A DNA stretch of 64,000 nucleotides from Fimousia sp045616445. GTDB taxonomy: Bacteria > Bacillota > Clostridia > Lachnospirales > Lachnospiraceae. The stretch is taken from positions 186,001 to 250,000 of the forward strand of contig JAZLGR010000018.1 in assembly GCA_045616445.1 (NCBI GenBank). Reading direction: 5' to 3'. How positions within the stretch are numbered: position 1 is the stretch's first letter; every line of letters begins with the position of its first letter. The notes beneath the pieces were generated by a model. It saw only the letters and a list, made by a program, of their open reading frames with translations, did no database searches and had not been told where the DNA came from. Shown here in pieces: positions 53,597-62,179 of the stretch. Both the position numbers and the translations under genes were made by a program.

Positions 53597-56500
53597 ATGT
53601 ATTTAAAAAGTATTGAGGTATATGGCTTCAAATCTTTTGCAGATAAAACAGTATTTCGATTCAAGGATGGGATCACCGGAATCGTAGGTCCAAACGGAAG
53701 TGGGAAAAGTAACGTAGCCGACGCCGTTCGCTGGGTATTAGGGGAACAGAGCGCCAAGCAGCTTCGTGGATCCAATATGCAGGATGTCATCTTCTCAGGG
53801 ACAGAGCTTCGAAGACCGATGGGATCTGCTTATGTGGCAATCACTTTAGATAACAGTGATCATGCCCTTCCGGTAAGCTACGAAGAGATCACCGTTGCCA
53901 GACGTGTATACCGTTCTGGCGAAAGTGAGTATCTGATCAATGGATCTGTATGCCGTCGAAAAGACATTGTAGAGATGTTCTTTGACACTGGTATCGGCAA
54001 GGAAGGCTATTCTATCATTGGACAGGGTCAGGTTGACAAGATCTTAAGCGGAAAGCCGGAGGATAAGCGTGAGCTTTTTGATGAAGCGGCCGGCATTATC
54101 AAATATAAGAAGAACAAGATTACAGCAGAGAAGTCTCTAGAGAAGGAACGGGATAACCTTGCCCGTGTCAATGACATCTTAAGTGAACTGACAGATCGTG
54201 TGGGTCCATTGAAGGAACAGTCCGAGAAAGCCAGAGAATATCTGACCTATCGTGACGCCTTAAAGAAAGCCGATATTCAGGCATTCTTATGTGAAACCGG
54301 TGCCATGGAGATCGAACACGAGAAGGTGATGGAGGATGTGGATCTGATCTCTGCAGATATTGGTAACAGCCGCAGAGAATACGAGCGCATCACTTATCGC
54401 AATGAAGCCTTAGAAGGAGAGATCGCCCAGCTGAAAGACAAGATTTCCGAGGAAGGAAACCTTCTTCAGGAACAGAAGGTGGAAAAGGAAAAATTAGAGG
54501 GCGAGATCAAAGTATTAAAAGAACAGATCAACACGGAAAAAACAAAGGAAGATCATTATTATTCCAATGTAACCCGTGTGGAAGATGACTTATCTGATAA
54601 AAAACAGGAGCTTTCCGGCGTCCTTCGCCAGAAGAATCAGCTCCTTGCACGCCAGGCTGAGAATTTAGAAGCCGGCAAAGAAGAACGCTATGCCCTTGAC
54701 GCAGTGGAACAGAGTCGTCAGGAGGTTGAGGAAGCACTTTCCAAATTAGCGGACAATATGGAAGAACGTCGCGATGACAAGGCGGAAATCTTAAATAAGA
54801 TGGAACGTTTTGCCACCGTTCGTGAACAGCTCGATCTTCGTATCGAGGATGTGAATGCCCGTGTTGCTAAGAATGAAGAAGTGAAGGAAGAGGCCTCCAC
54901 TTACTTTATAAAGTGCAGCGAAAGCCTGAAAAAGCTGATGGAGGAACAGAATATTCTCTCCGATAAGCTTCAGAAGGCTGCCCAGAAGAGAAGCTCATTG
55001 ATCTATCAGGGCAATGAAATCGCAATGAAGGGACAGGAGAAGAGCCAGGAGCTTTACCGCATCCAGTCCCGACTTGAAACACTCACCAATATGGCGGAGC
55101 GTTATGATGGATATGGCAACAGCATCAAGAGAGTCATGGAGAACAAGAAGAAGAATCCAGGCATCATTGGAGTTGTGGCAGATATTATCCATGTAGACCG
55201 CAAATATGAACTGGCTGTGGAAACTGCCCTTGGCGGAGCTATCCAGAATATCGTTACAGACAGCCAGAATACAGCAAAACGAATGATTACCTTCTTAAAG
55301 CAGTCCCGTGGAGGCCGTGCAACCTTCCTGCCACTGGATGCAGTGAAGAACCGCTATCCATTTAAGCAGACCCAGGCTTTACAGGAACCGGGTGTCATCG
55401 GACTGGCAAGCTCTCTGGTACAGGCTGAGAGTAGATATCAGGAGCTGGTGGAATCTCTTCTTGGAAGAATCGTGGTTGTTGATAACATTGACAGTGCCAT
55501 GGCTCTTGCAAGAAAGTATCAGTTCTCCCTGCGTATTGTATCGTTAGAGGGGGATTCCTTAAATCCAGGTGGTTCCATGACCGGTGGTGCATTCAAGCAC
55601 AGCAGCAACTTACTTGCCCGTAATCGTGAAATTGAAGACGGAAAAAGAACAGAAGCTATGATTCAGGCAGAGTGTGACAAGCTGAAGGAAGCATTTGACC
55701 AGAATAAAAGAGAGAAAGATCAGTTAGACAGAACCATCGCCAAGTGGGAGAAGGAAGAACAGGAACGCTCCTTAGACATGAACACAGCCAAGCTTCGCAA
55801 GGAACAGCAGGAAAGCGCAGTTTCTGATTTGGAGAAGGCCATCAAACTGCTTGTGGAAGAACGAGAACAGTTAGAGGCTGAAAAGGAAGCAATGGCAGCC
55901 AACGTGTTGAAATTAAAGGGCGAGAAAGAGAATCTGGAGGAAGAAGACGTATCTGTTGAATCCAGAAAGAAAGAATTAGAAGAACAACTTGCCGTCTTAA
56001 AAGAACGGGAAGATCACCATGTGGCTGCATTGAATGAAATTGAGATGCAGGACCGCACCCATAAACAGCGGATCGGCTTCATCGAAGAGAATGAACGTCG
56101 TATCTCCGATGAGATCAGACGTCTCGAATTCGACCTTTCCGAATTGGAGGAAGAGGAAGAACAGAGAGAAGATCAGTTAGAAGCCATTGAGGCCCGCATT
56201 GAAAGCACAAGGGAACGCATCGAGGAATTAGAAGGCCTGATCGAAGAAGGAGAAGATTCCTTACAGAAGGATCAAAAGGCTGAAAAACAGAAGAATGAAC
56301 AGTTCCGCCACTCCTTGGAAGATAAGGAAAGCTTGGGAACACAGGTTGCATCCCTTGAAAAAGAATTGTTCCGCTTAAATTCCCGCAAAGAAAAGCTTCA
56401 GGAAAGCTTACAGGAGCAGAGGGATTATATGTGGGATAACTACGAGCTTACCTATCGTATGGCTAAATCCGAGTGGGTTGGCGAGCTGCCGGAGGATCTT

Positions 56501-57160
56501 AGCGCAGTGAAGAAGGAAGTTTCTTCCTGGAAGAGCAAGATCAGAAAGCTTGGCGCCATCAATATCAATGCCATTGAAGAATACAAAGAGGTTTCTGAAC
56601 GATATGAATTCTTACTTGCACAGCATGAAGATATCGTGAAAGCAGAGGAACAGCTGGTTTCCCTGATTTCCCGATTAGAAAGAGAGATGCGTAAGCAGTT
56701 TAATGAAAAGTTCAAAGAAATCCAGGATATGTTTGCCGTTGTATTCAAGGAACTTTTTGGCGGCGGACATGCCCATCTTGAGCTCACTGATGCAGGAGAT
56801 GTGCTTGAGGCAGGCATCCGTATCATTGCCCAGCCGCCTGGAAAGAAGCTGCAGAACATGATGCAGTTATCTGGTGGAGAGAAAGCGCTGACCGCGATCA
56901 GCTTATTATTTGCAATTCAGAATTTAAAACCATCTCCATTCTGTCTCTTAGACGAAATTGAAGCAGCATTAGACGATTCCAACGTAGGCAGGTTCGCACA
57001 GTATCTGCATAAGCTTACGAAGGATACCCAGTTTATCGTCATTACCCACCGTAAGGGTACCATGACAGCCGCAGATATGCTTTATGGAATTACCATGCAG
57101 GAAAAAGGGGTTTCTGCACTGGTTTCCGTTAACTTAATAGAGAATGATTTGGACGATTAA
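53597..57160 (+). CDS. smc: Chromosome segregation protein SMC
   Basis: Condensin ATPase that organises the chromosome. Walker A GPNGSGKSN is at residues ~32-40, followed by a long coiled coil, a hinge at about 515-670 (MTGGAFKH at its end), the returning coil, then the signature LSGGEKAL and Walker B FCLLDEIEAALDD near the C-terminus. The full 1187 aa is intact. No scpA or scpB is in the window. Confidence 0.97.
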   Translation: MYLKSIEVYGFKSFADKTVFRFKDGITGIVGPNGSGKSNVADAVRWVLGEQSAKQLRGSNMQDVIFSGTELRRPMGSAYVAITLDNSDHALPVSYEEITVARRVYRSGESEYLINGSVCRRKDIVEMFFDTGIGKEGYSIIGQGQVDKILSGKPEDKRELFDEAAGIIKYKKNKITAEKSLEKERDNLARVNDILSELTDRVGPLKEQSEKAREYLTYRDALKKADIQAFLCETGAMEIEHEKVMEDVDLISADIGNSRREYERITYRNEALEGEIAQLKDKISEEGNLLQEQKVEKEKLEGEIKVLKEQINTEKTKEDHYYSNVTRVEDDLSDKKQELSGVLRQKNQLLARQAENLEAGKEERYALDAVEQSRQEVEEALSKLADNMEERRDDKAEILNKMERFATVREQLDLRIEDVNARVAKNEEVKEEASTYFIKCSESLKKLMEEQNILSDKLQKAAQKRSSLIYQGNEIAMKGQEKSQELYRIQSRLETLTNMAERYDGYGNSIKRVMENKKKNPGIIGVVADIIHVDRKYELAVETALGGAIQNIVTDSQNTAKRMITFLKQSRGGRATFLPLDAVKNRYPFKQTQALQEPGVIGLASSLVQAESRYQELVESLLGRIVVVDNIDSAMALARKYQFSLRIVSLEGDSLNPGGSMTGGAFKHSSNLLARNREIEDGKRTEAMIQAECDKLKEAFDQNKREKDQLDRTIAKWEKEEQERSLDMNTAKLRKEQQESAVSDLEKAIKLLVEEREQLEAEKEAMAANVLKLKGEKENLEEEDVSVESRKKELEEQLAVLKEREDHHVAALNEIEMQDRTHKQRIGFIEENERRISDEIRRLEFDLSELEEEEEQREDQLEAIEARIESTRERIEELEGLIEEGEDSLQKDQKAEKQKNEQFRHSLEDKESLGTQVASLEKELFRLNSRKEKLQESLQEQRDYMWDNYELTYRMAKSEWVGELPEDLSAVKKEVSSWKSKIRKLGAININAIEEYKEVSERYEFLLAQHEDIVKAEEQLVSLISRLEREMRKQFNEKFKEIQDMFAVVFKELFGGGHAHLELTDAGDVLEAGIRIIAQPPGKKLQNMMQLSGGEKALTAISLLFAIQNLKPSPFCLLDEIEAALDDSNVGRFAQYLHKLTKDTQFIVITHRKGTMTAADMLYGITMQEKGVSALVSVNLIENDLDD

Positions 57161-57180
57161 CCGATAGAGGAGGAAATAAC

Positions 57181-58107
57181 ATGGCAGAAGAAAATAAAGG
57201 CTTTTTTGAGAAGGTCTTCGACGGCCTTGCAAAAACAAGAGACAATTTATCCAGAAGCGTGGATGCACTTTTTCAGTCTTTTACTAATATTGATGACGAT
57301 TTCTATGATGAATTAGAAGAAACCCTTATTATGGCGGACGTAGGGGTGGATGCCACCTTAAAGATTATTGACGATCTTCGTCACCGCGTACGTACCCAGG
57401 GCATCAAGGAGCCTGCAGACTGTAAAGAGCTTCTTGTACAGGTAATTAAGGATCAGATGGAGCTTAATGAGGATGCATTTGCCTTCGAACAGCAGAAAAC
57501 CGTAATGTTAGTCATCGGGGTAAATGGTGTTGGAAAGACAACAAGTATCGGTAAACTGGCAGCAACCCAGAAGGCACGTGGCAAGAATGTACTCGTTGCA
57601 GCAGCTGATACCTTCCGTGCAGCAGCCATTGACCAGTTAGAAGTATGGACAGACCTTGCAAAGGTGGATCTCATCAAGCATGAAGAGGGATCTGACCCTG
57701 CGGCAGTTGTATTTGACGCATGCCGAGCTGCAAAAGCAAGAAATACAGACATCTTAATCTGTGACACTGCAGGACGTCTCCATAATAAGAAGAATTTAAT
57801 GAGCGAGCTTGCCAAGATCAACCGTGTCATCGAACGTGAATATCCGGAAGCACACAGAGAAACATTAATCGTTCTCGATGCAACAACCGGACAGAATGCC
57901 ATGGCACAGGCCAAAACATTCATGGAAGCAGCAGATATTACGGGTATTATCCTGACAAAGATGGATGGCACAGCAAAAGGTGGTATCGCCATCGCAATTC
58001 AGGCAGAGCTTGGATTACCAGTCAAATACATCGGCCTGGGCGAACATATCAATGACTTATTAGAATTTGATACCGATATCTTCGTAAGTATCTTATTTAG
58101 TGAATAG
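57181..58107 (+). CDS. ftsY: Signal recognition particle receptor FtsY
   Basis: GTPase that docks SRP-ribosome complexes at the membrane. A short acidic/helical N domain is followed by the NG domain: GVNGVGKTTSIGKLAA (G1), DTFRAAAIDQL, CDTAGRLHNK (G3) and TKMDGTAKGG (G4). 308 aa, without the long acidic A domain of E. coli. RBS GAGGAGG lies upstream; it is the usual partner of smc. Confidence 0.96.
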   Translation: MAEENKGFFEKVFDGLAKTRDNLSRSVDALFQSFTNIDDDFYDELEETLIMADVGVDATLKIIDDLRHRVRTQGIKEPADCKELLVQVIKDQMELNEDAFAFEQQKTVMLVIGVNGVGKTTSIGKLAATQKARGKNVLVAAADTFRAAAIDQLEVWTDLAKVDLIKHEEGSDPAAVVFDACRAAKARNTDILICDTAGRLHNKKNLMSELAKINRVIEREYPEAHRETLIVLDATTGQNAMAQAKTFMEAADITGIILTKMDGTAKGGIAIAIQAELGLPVKYIGLGEHINDLLEFDTDIFVSILFSE

Positions 58108-58118
58108 GAGTAATATAG

Positions 58119-59330
58119 ATGTTAACATTAAAGAAATTTGAAGAAGCTTATGAGAAGGTGCAGGAAGTTATCATTCCGACAAAGCTCATGAGAAGTGAAT
58201 ATTTATCTGATCTGACAGGTAATCATGTATATTTAAAGCCGGAGAATATGCAAAAGACCGGCGCATATAAAATTAGAGGCGCTTATTATAAGACAAGCCT
58301 TTTATCCCAGGAAGAAAGAGAAAAAGGCTTAATTACTGCATCTGCAGGAAACCATGCACAGGGAGTTGCCTATGCAGCCCGCAGTATGGGTGTGCCTGCA
58401 ACTATCGTTATGCCAACTACAACTCCACTTATGAAGGTAAATCGTACCAAAGCATATGGTGCAGAAGTTATCTTAAAGGGAGATGTATTCGATGAAGCCA
58501 ATGAATATGCACAGCAATTAGCCGAAGAACGCGGCATGACCTTCGTTCATCCATTTGACGATCTGGATGTGGCAACCGGACAGGGTTCCATCGCCATGGA
58601 AATCATCAAGGATCTTCCGACAGTAGACATTATCCTTGTTCCAATCGGTGGCGGCGGTCTTGCAACTGGTGTTTCCACCCTTGCCAAATTCTTAAATCCT
58701 AGAATCAAGGTCATCGGTGTAGAACCTGCTGGAGCAGCCTGTATGAAGGCATCCATTGAAGCAGGAGAAGTGACAACAGTTGATCATGTCAATACCATCG
58801 CCGATGGTACTGCAGTAAAAACACCAGGTAAGAAGATCTTCCCATATGCGAAGGAAAACTTAGACGGTATTATCACAATTGAAGATGATGAACTGATCGT
58901 AGCATTCCTTGACCTCATTGAAAATCACAAAATGCTTGCAGAAAACTCAGGTTTACTTACCGTTGCAGCCTGCAAACATCTGCCTGCAGAAGATAAAAAG
59001 GTCGTATCCATCATCAGTGGTGGTAACATGGACGTGATTACCTTATCTTCCTTAGTTCAGCATGGCCTGATCGTAAGAGACCGAATCTTTACTGTTTCTG
59101 TCTTCTTACCAGACAAACCAGGCGAACTGACCAGAGTATCCAAGGTAATTGCAGAGGTTCAGGGTAATATCATCGAGTTAGAGCACAACCAGTTTGTCAG
59201 CATCAACCGTAATGCCAAGGTGGAACTGATCATTACCATGGAAGCCTTCGGTACAGAACATAAGAATAAGATTATCCATACCTTAGAAGAAGCAGGCTAT
59301 GAGCCAATTCTTCGCAATTCCAGAGGTTAG
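58119..59330 (+). CDS. ilvA: Threonine ammonia-lyase (threonine dehydratase) with C-terminal ACT domain
   Basis: PLP enzyme converting threonine to 2-oxobutyrate and ammonia. The PLP Lys is in MQKTGAYKIRGAYYK (near residue 55), the phosphate-binding loop is GGGGLATGVS, and a single ACT-like domain occupies about 325-403. This 403-aa layout is the TdcB/IlvA-related form of Firmicutes and may act in catabolism or isoleucine synthesis. It starts only 11 nt after ftsY, so it probably shares the smc-ftsY transcript, an uncommon partner. A strong terminator follows. Confidence 0.92.
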   Translation: MLTLKKFEEAYEKVQEVIIPTKLMRSEYLSDLTGNHVYLKPENMQKTGAYKIRGAYYKTSLLSQEEREKGLITASAGNHAQGVAYAARSMGVPATIVMPTTTPLMKVNRTKAYGAEVILKGDVFDEANEYAQQLAEERGMTFVHPFDDLDVATGQGSIAMEIIKDLPTVDIILVPIGGGGLATGVSTLAKFLNPRIKVIGVEPAGAACMKASIEAGEVTTVDHVNTIADGTAVKTPGKKIFPYAKENLDGIITIEDDELIVAFLDLIENHKMLAENSGLLTVAACKHLPAEDKKVVSIISGGNMDVITLSSLVQHGLIVRDRIFTVSVFLPDKPGELTRVSKVIAEVQGNIIELEHNQFVSINRNAKVELIITMEAFGTEHKNKIIHTLEEAGYEPILRNSRG

Positions 59331-59343
59331 TATCATCAGATAT

Positions 59344-59376
59344 AAAAAAACCAGGTGTTTTGAAACACCTGGTTTT
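59344..59376. terminator. Bidirectional terminator
   Basis: AAAACCAGGTGTTT and AAACACCTGGTTTT form a perfect stem between convergent ilvA and the Na/Pi cotransporter gene. Confidence 0.88.
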
Positions 59377-59416
59377 ATTTTGTGCTTTTATGAATATTGA
59401 ACCGAATATGGAACGA

Positions 59417-61084
59417 TTAGTTCGCAAATTCTTTCATCTGTTCTTCATCTAAAAGATTTGTATTGTCAGTTAATGTGATATAAGCGATTTCCATACCGTG
59501 GTCAGCTACTCGTTCTAACTTAGTAAGGATATCAGAGAATACTAAACCAGCATTAGGCTCACATAACTGTTTTGCAAGACGTTTGACATGTCTCTTCTGA
59601 AGCTTGATTTCTAATGCATCAATCTGATTTTCAAGTTCAAGCATTTCATCTACGTAACGATCTGTACGATGTTTTAATGTGTAGATGGATTTTAATAATA
59701 ATTCATCAGTTAACTGATAAAGTTCAATGATTTCTTCTTTCGCTTCAACAGAGATATGTCTGTCTTTCTTAATTAAGCTGTCTGCTAAGTCAGCGATATC
59801 TTTTGCGTGGTCAGCGATACGTTCGATATCGTTCACAATGTGGAATAATCCGCCCATGATCTTCTTATCAGAGATTGGGAGAGACAGGTTCTGGTTTACC
59901 TGTACTAAGTAGTCAAGAATTGCTCCACAGATAGAGTTGATATTTTCTTCCTGAATGTAAATCTTTTCTGTATCATCCATAGATTCGTTCAGGAATGCTG
60001 TCATGGAATCTTCCAAACTCTGAACTGCCATGTTACCAACACGTTCGATTTCTAATGTAGCCTGAGGTACAGCAGAAACGATGTTCTGAAGTGCGTGTTC
60101 GCCGATGTACATTGGTTCGTTGTCTGCAACCTTGTCTTCGTCATCAGAACCACGAACAATCATGTATGTCATCTTAACAATCCAGTTAGAGAATGGGAAT
60201 AACATAATAACCTGTACGATCTTGAAGGATGTATGTGTGTTCGCTACTGCACGACCCATATCTCCGCCAGAGAACTTGATGATGAAATCAGCAAGTGGAT
60301 CCTTGATCACTAATAATGCTACGAAGAAGATTGCACTACCAATTACGTTGAATAAGAAGTGAATCAGAGCAGCACGCTTAGCCATCTTCTTACCATTCAA
60401 GGAAGCAAGTAAAGCAGAAGAACATGCACCGATGTTACATCCTAATACGATAAAGAAACACATCTGTAATTCGATCAGTCCCTGAGATGCCATTAATAAA
60501 AGAATGGATACAGTTACGGATGAACTCTGAAGTACGGAAGTAATTGCAAAACCAATAAAGATTGCAAGGAATGGACTTCTTAATCCGCTTAAGAAGCTTA
60601 CAAATGCTTCAGAGGATTTTAAGAATCCCATTGTGTCTTTCATAGTTGTAAGACCGGTAAAGAGAATACCAAAACCTAATACAACTTCACCGATTTTCTT
60701 AACCATAGCGTTATCGATGAATGTTACCATGATAACACCGGCAAATAAGAAGAGTGGTGCAATTGCGGAAAGGTTAAAGGATACCAGCTGGGATGTTACG
60801 GTAGTACCGATATTGGCACCGAATACAATACCACAAGCCTGATATAAATCCATCAATCCGGCATTAACGAAAGAAACGACCATTACTGTTGCAGCACTAG
60901 AGGACTGAATAATACCTGTGAATACGATACCTACGAGTAAGCCGCTTAATTTGTTCTTGGTGAATACTTCAAGAATATGACGAAGCTTATCACCAGCCGC
61001 CTTTTCAATACCATCACTCATAAGATTCATACCATAAAGGAATAAACCAAGTCCGCCAGCCAATCCTAAAATAATTGTTGCCAT
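59417..61084 (-). CDS. Na/Pi cotransporter family protein with PhoU-like C-terminal domain
   Basis: Sodium-driven phosphate transporter of the NptA/PNaS group. The two repeated QSSSA motifs (TGIIQSSSAATVMVVSFV near residue 60 and VLQSSSVTVSILLL near 185) mark the substrate site; about nine membrane segments fill residues 1-320. The C-terminal 200 aa is a helical PhoU-like domain (HIVNDIERIADHAKDIADLA). The 555-aa length is normal. A phased array of TTTACA-like hexamers lies just upstream, suggesting phosphate-responsive control. Confidence 0.9.
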   Translation of the reverse strand: MATIILGLAGGLGLFLYGMNLMSDGIEKAAGDKLRHILEVFTKNKLSGLLVGIVFTGIIQSSSAATVMVVSFVNAGLMDLYQACGIVFGANIGTTVTSQLVSFNLSAIAPLFLFAGVIMVTFIDNAMVKKIGEVVLGFGILFTGLTTMKDTMGFLKSSEAFVSFLSGLRSPFLAIFIGFAITSVLQSSSVTVSILLLMASQGLIELQMCFFIVLGCNIGACSSALLASLNGKKMAKRAALIHFLFNVIGSAIFFVALLVIKDPLADFIIKFSGGDMGRAVANTHTSFKIVQVIMLFPFSNWIVKMTYMIVRGSDDEDKVADNEPMYIGEHALQNIVSAVPQATLEIERVGNMAVQSLEDSMTAFLNESMDDTEKIYIQEENINSICGAILDYLVQVNQNLSLPISDKKIMGGLFHIVNDIERIADHAKDIADLADSLIKKDRHISVEAKEEIIELYQLTDELLLKSIYTLKHRTDRYVDEMLELENQIDALEIKLQKRHVKRLAKQLCEPNAGLVFSDILTKLERVADHGMEIAYITLTDNTNLLDEEQMKEFAN

Positions 61085-61121
61085 AATTTTTCCCCTTTTC
61101 GTAATGTTGTAGGTTTACTGT

Positions 61122-61200
61122 CTGTATTTAGTTGTGAAATGTTGTAAAACAATAGTAATTTTTGTGTAAACCCTTATGAGATATTGTAATATATCGTAAA
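61122..61200 (-). promoter_or_regulatory. Pho-box-like helically phased hexamer array upstream of the Na/Pi gene
   Basis: Read on the minus strand, TTTACA-like hexamers begin every 10-11 bp: plus-strand positions 61122 (CTGTAT), 61133 (TGTGAA), 61143 (TGTAAA), 61154 (AGTAAT), 61165 (TGTAAA), 61185 (TGTAAT) and 61195 (CGTAAA). A second group, TGTAAA 61322, TGTAAA 61333 and TGTAAT 61343, lies farther off. The B. subtilis PhoP box is TT(A/C/T)ACA repeated at 11 bp. The rest of the 348-bp gap 61085-61432 is AT-rich with no gene. Confidence 0.5.
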
Positions 61201-61365
61201 CTTTTTCACAATAAAAAAGGATTATCAAAACAATATTTATAATAATTGGGTCAATATAATAACAAAAAACTGCAAATATGAACAAAAGTAACAAAAAAAT
61301 GAATACAAATGCAAAAATATATGTAAAATCTGTGTAAAGTATTGTAATAACTATGGAAAACCATA

Positions 61366-61394
61366 TTTTCAGAAAAGATAAATTCCTGTATAAT
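61366..61394 (+). promoter_or_regulatory. Promoter of the VOC gene
   Basis: TTTTCA, a 17-nt spacer and TATAAT (with a TG just before the -10), 39 nt upstream of the start. Confidence 0.5.
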
Positions 61395-61432
61395 GATAGA
61401 TAGAGTTTATGTAAAGGAGATCGAACGAAACG

Positions 61433-61882
61433 ATGAGTAAATTATTACATGTTAATATTAACGCAAAAGACTGGAAGAAAGTAGCAGCGTTCTATGAAGA
61501 AGTATTTGGCTGTACACGCATCTTACCAGAGAAAGCAATTGCAGGCGATTATGCAAAACAGTTAACAGGTCTTGACGGTGCTGATATCGGTGGAATCACC
61601 CTTGCATTCCCAGATGATCCAGACGGATGCCAGTTAGAAATCTTCCAGTATAACATTCAGGATGACACAGCTCCAGGAACCATCAACATGACAGGACTTG
61701 GACACATTGCCATCGACGTAGAGGATATTGAAGTGACAACCGAAAAGCTTCTTGCAGCAGGCGGTTCCTTCGTTGGAAGCCAGGTTCACAGAACCTATGC
61801 AGACAAACCGGATTTATTTATCCACTACGTAAAGGACTGCGAAGGCAACATCATCGAATTAATGGATCGCAAAGCAGAATAA
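61433..61882 (+). CDS. VOC family (glyoxalase/bleomycin-resistance fold) protein
   Basis: A 149-aa metalloenzyme-fold protein with two beta-alpha-beta-beta-beta modules. Conserved positions are HVNINAKDWKKVAAFYEEVFG at the start, QLEIFQY in module 1, GLGHIAIDVEDIE opening module 2 and DCEGNIIELMDR at the end, with a His/Glu metal-ligand pattern. Members include lactoylglutathione lyase and dioxygenases; the reaction cannot be assigned. AAAGGAG is upstream. It is monocistronic with a terminator. Confidence 0.85.
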   Translation: MSKLLHVNINAKDWKKVAAFYEEVFGCTRILPEKAIAGDYAKQLTGLDGADIGGITLAFPDDPDGCQLEIFQYNIQDDTAPGTINMTGLGHIAIDVEDIEVTTEKLLAAGGSFVGSQVHRTYADKPDLFIHYVKDCEGNIIELMDRKAE

Positions 61883-61925
61883 TGGATTCAGAATAATGGA
61901 TCGGTTATGATTTGATCAGAATACG

Positions 61926-61959
61926 AAAGAGCACGCTCTTTAGGGCGTGTTCTTTTTTT
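61926..61959 (+). terminator. Terminator after the VOC gene
   Basis: AAAGAGCACGC, an 8-nt loop, GCGTGTTCTTT with one G-U, and a T7 run. Confidence 0.85.
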
Positions 61960-61996
61960 AATATACAGGAAACTTCGTTTTCTGTATATTAAAAAA
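61954..61996. repeat. 20-bp inverted repeat with TTC loop
   Basis: TTTTTTAATATACAGGAAAC at 61954 pairs with its complement at 61977-61996 with a single G-U. The left arm uses the T run of the preceding terminator, so the two structures compete. Confidence 0.7.
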
Positions 61997-62087
61997 CCCT
62001 CCGGGTGGATGCGCACCTCGCGGAGTGGTAGTTAATGCTTCGCATTCCGCTCGGGCGCGAAGTGTGCGAAGCACACTTTTTTAATAT
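61986..62087. repeat. GC-rich palindromic element flanked by 11-bp inverted repeats (possible MITE/REP-like)
   Basis: ATATTAAAAAA (61986-61996) and TTTTTTAATAT (62077-62087) are exact inverted repeats around an 80-bp GC-rich core that contrasts with the AT-rich surroundings. The core holds GCGGAGTG...CATTCCGC, AATGC-TTC-GCATT and AAGTGTGC-GAA-GCACACTT hairpins. No ORF is present. Only one copy lies in the window, so that it is a dispersed family is an inference. Confidence 0.5.
62060..62082 (+). terminator. Terminator-like hairpin inside the GC-rich element
   Basis: AAGTGTGC, GAA loop, GCACACTT and a T run: a canonical intrinsic terminator shape about 5 bp upstream of the miaB -35 box. Confidence 0.65.
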
Positions 62088-62115
62088 TGTTATTTCCTTG
62101 AAATGTTGTTATAAT
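62087..62115 (+). promoter_or_regulatory. Promoter of miaB-mutS
   Basis: TTGTTA, a 17-nt spacer and TATAAT, starting where the GC-rich element ends, 64 nt before the miaB start. Confidence 0.55.
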
Positions 62116-62179
62116 TGTTTCTGTATGTCACGATTAAAATGTGCGTATTGTGCGCATATATCAATATAGGAGTTTGAAC

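Noticed and set aside
61997..62076. Possible tRNA or small structured RNA in the GC-rich core.
   Set aside because: No acceptor stem, T-loop (GTTCRA) or CCA end; the hairpins do not make a cloverleaf.
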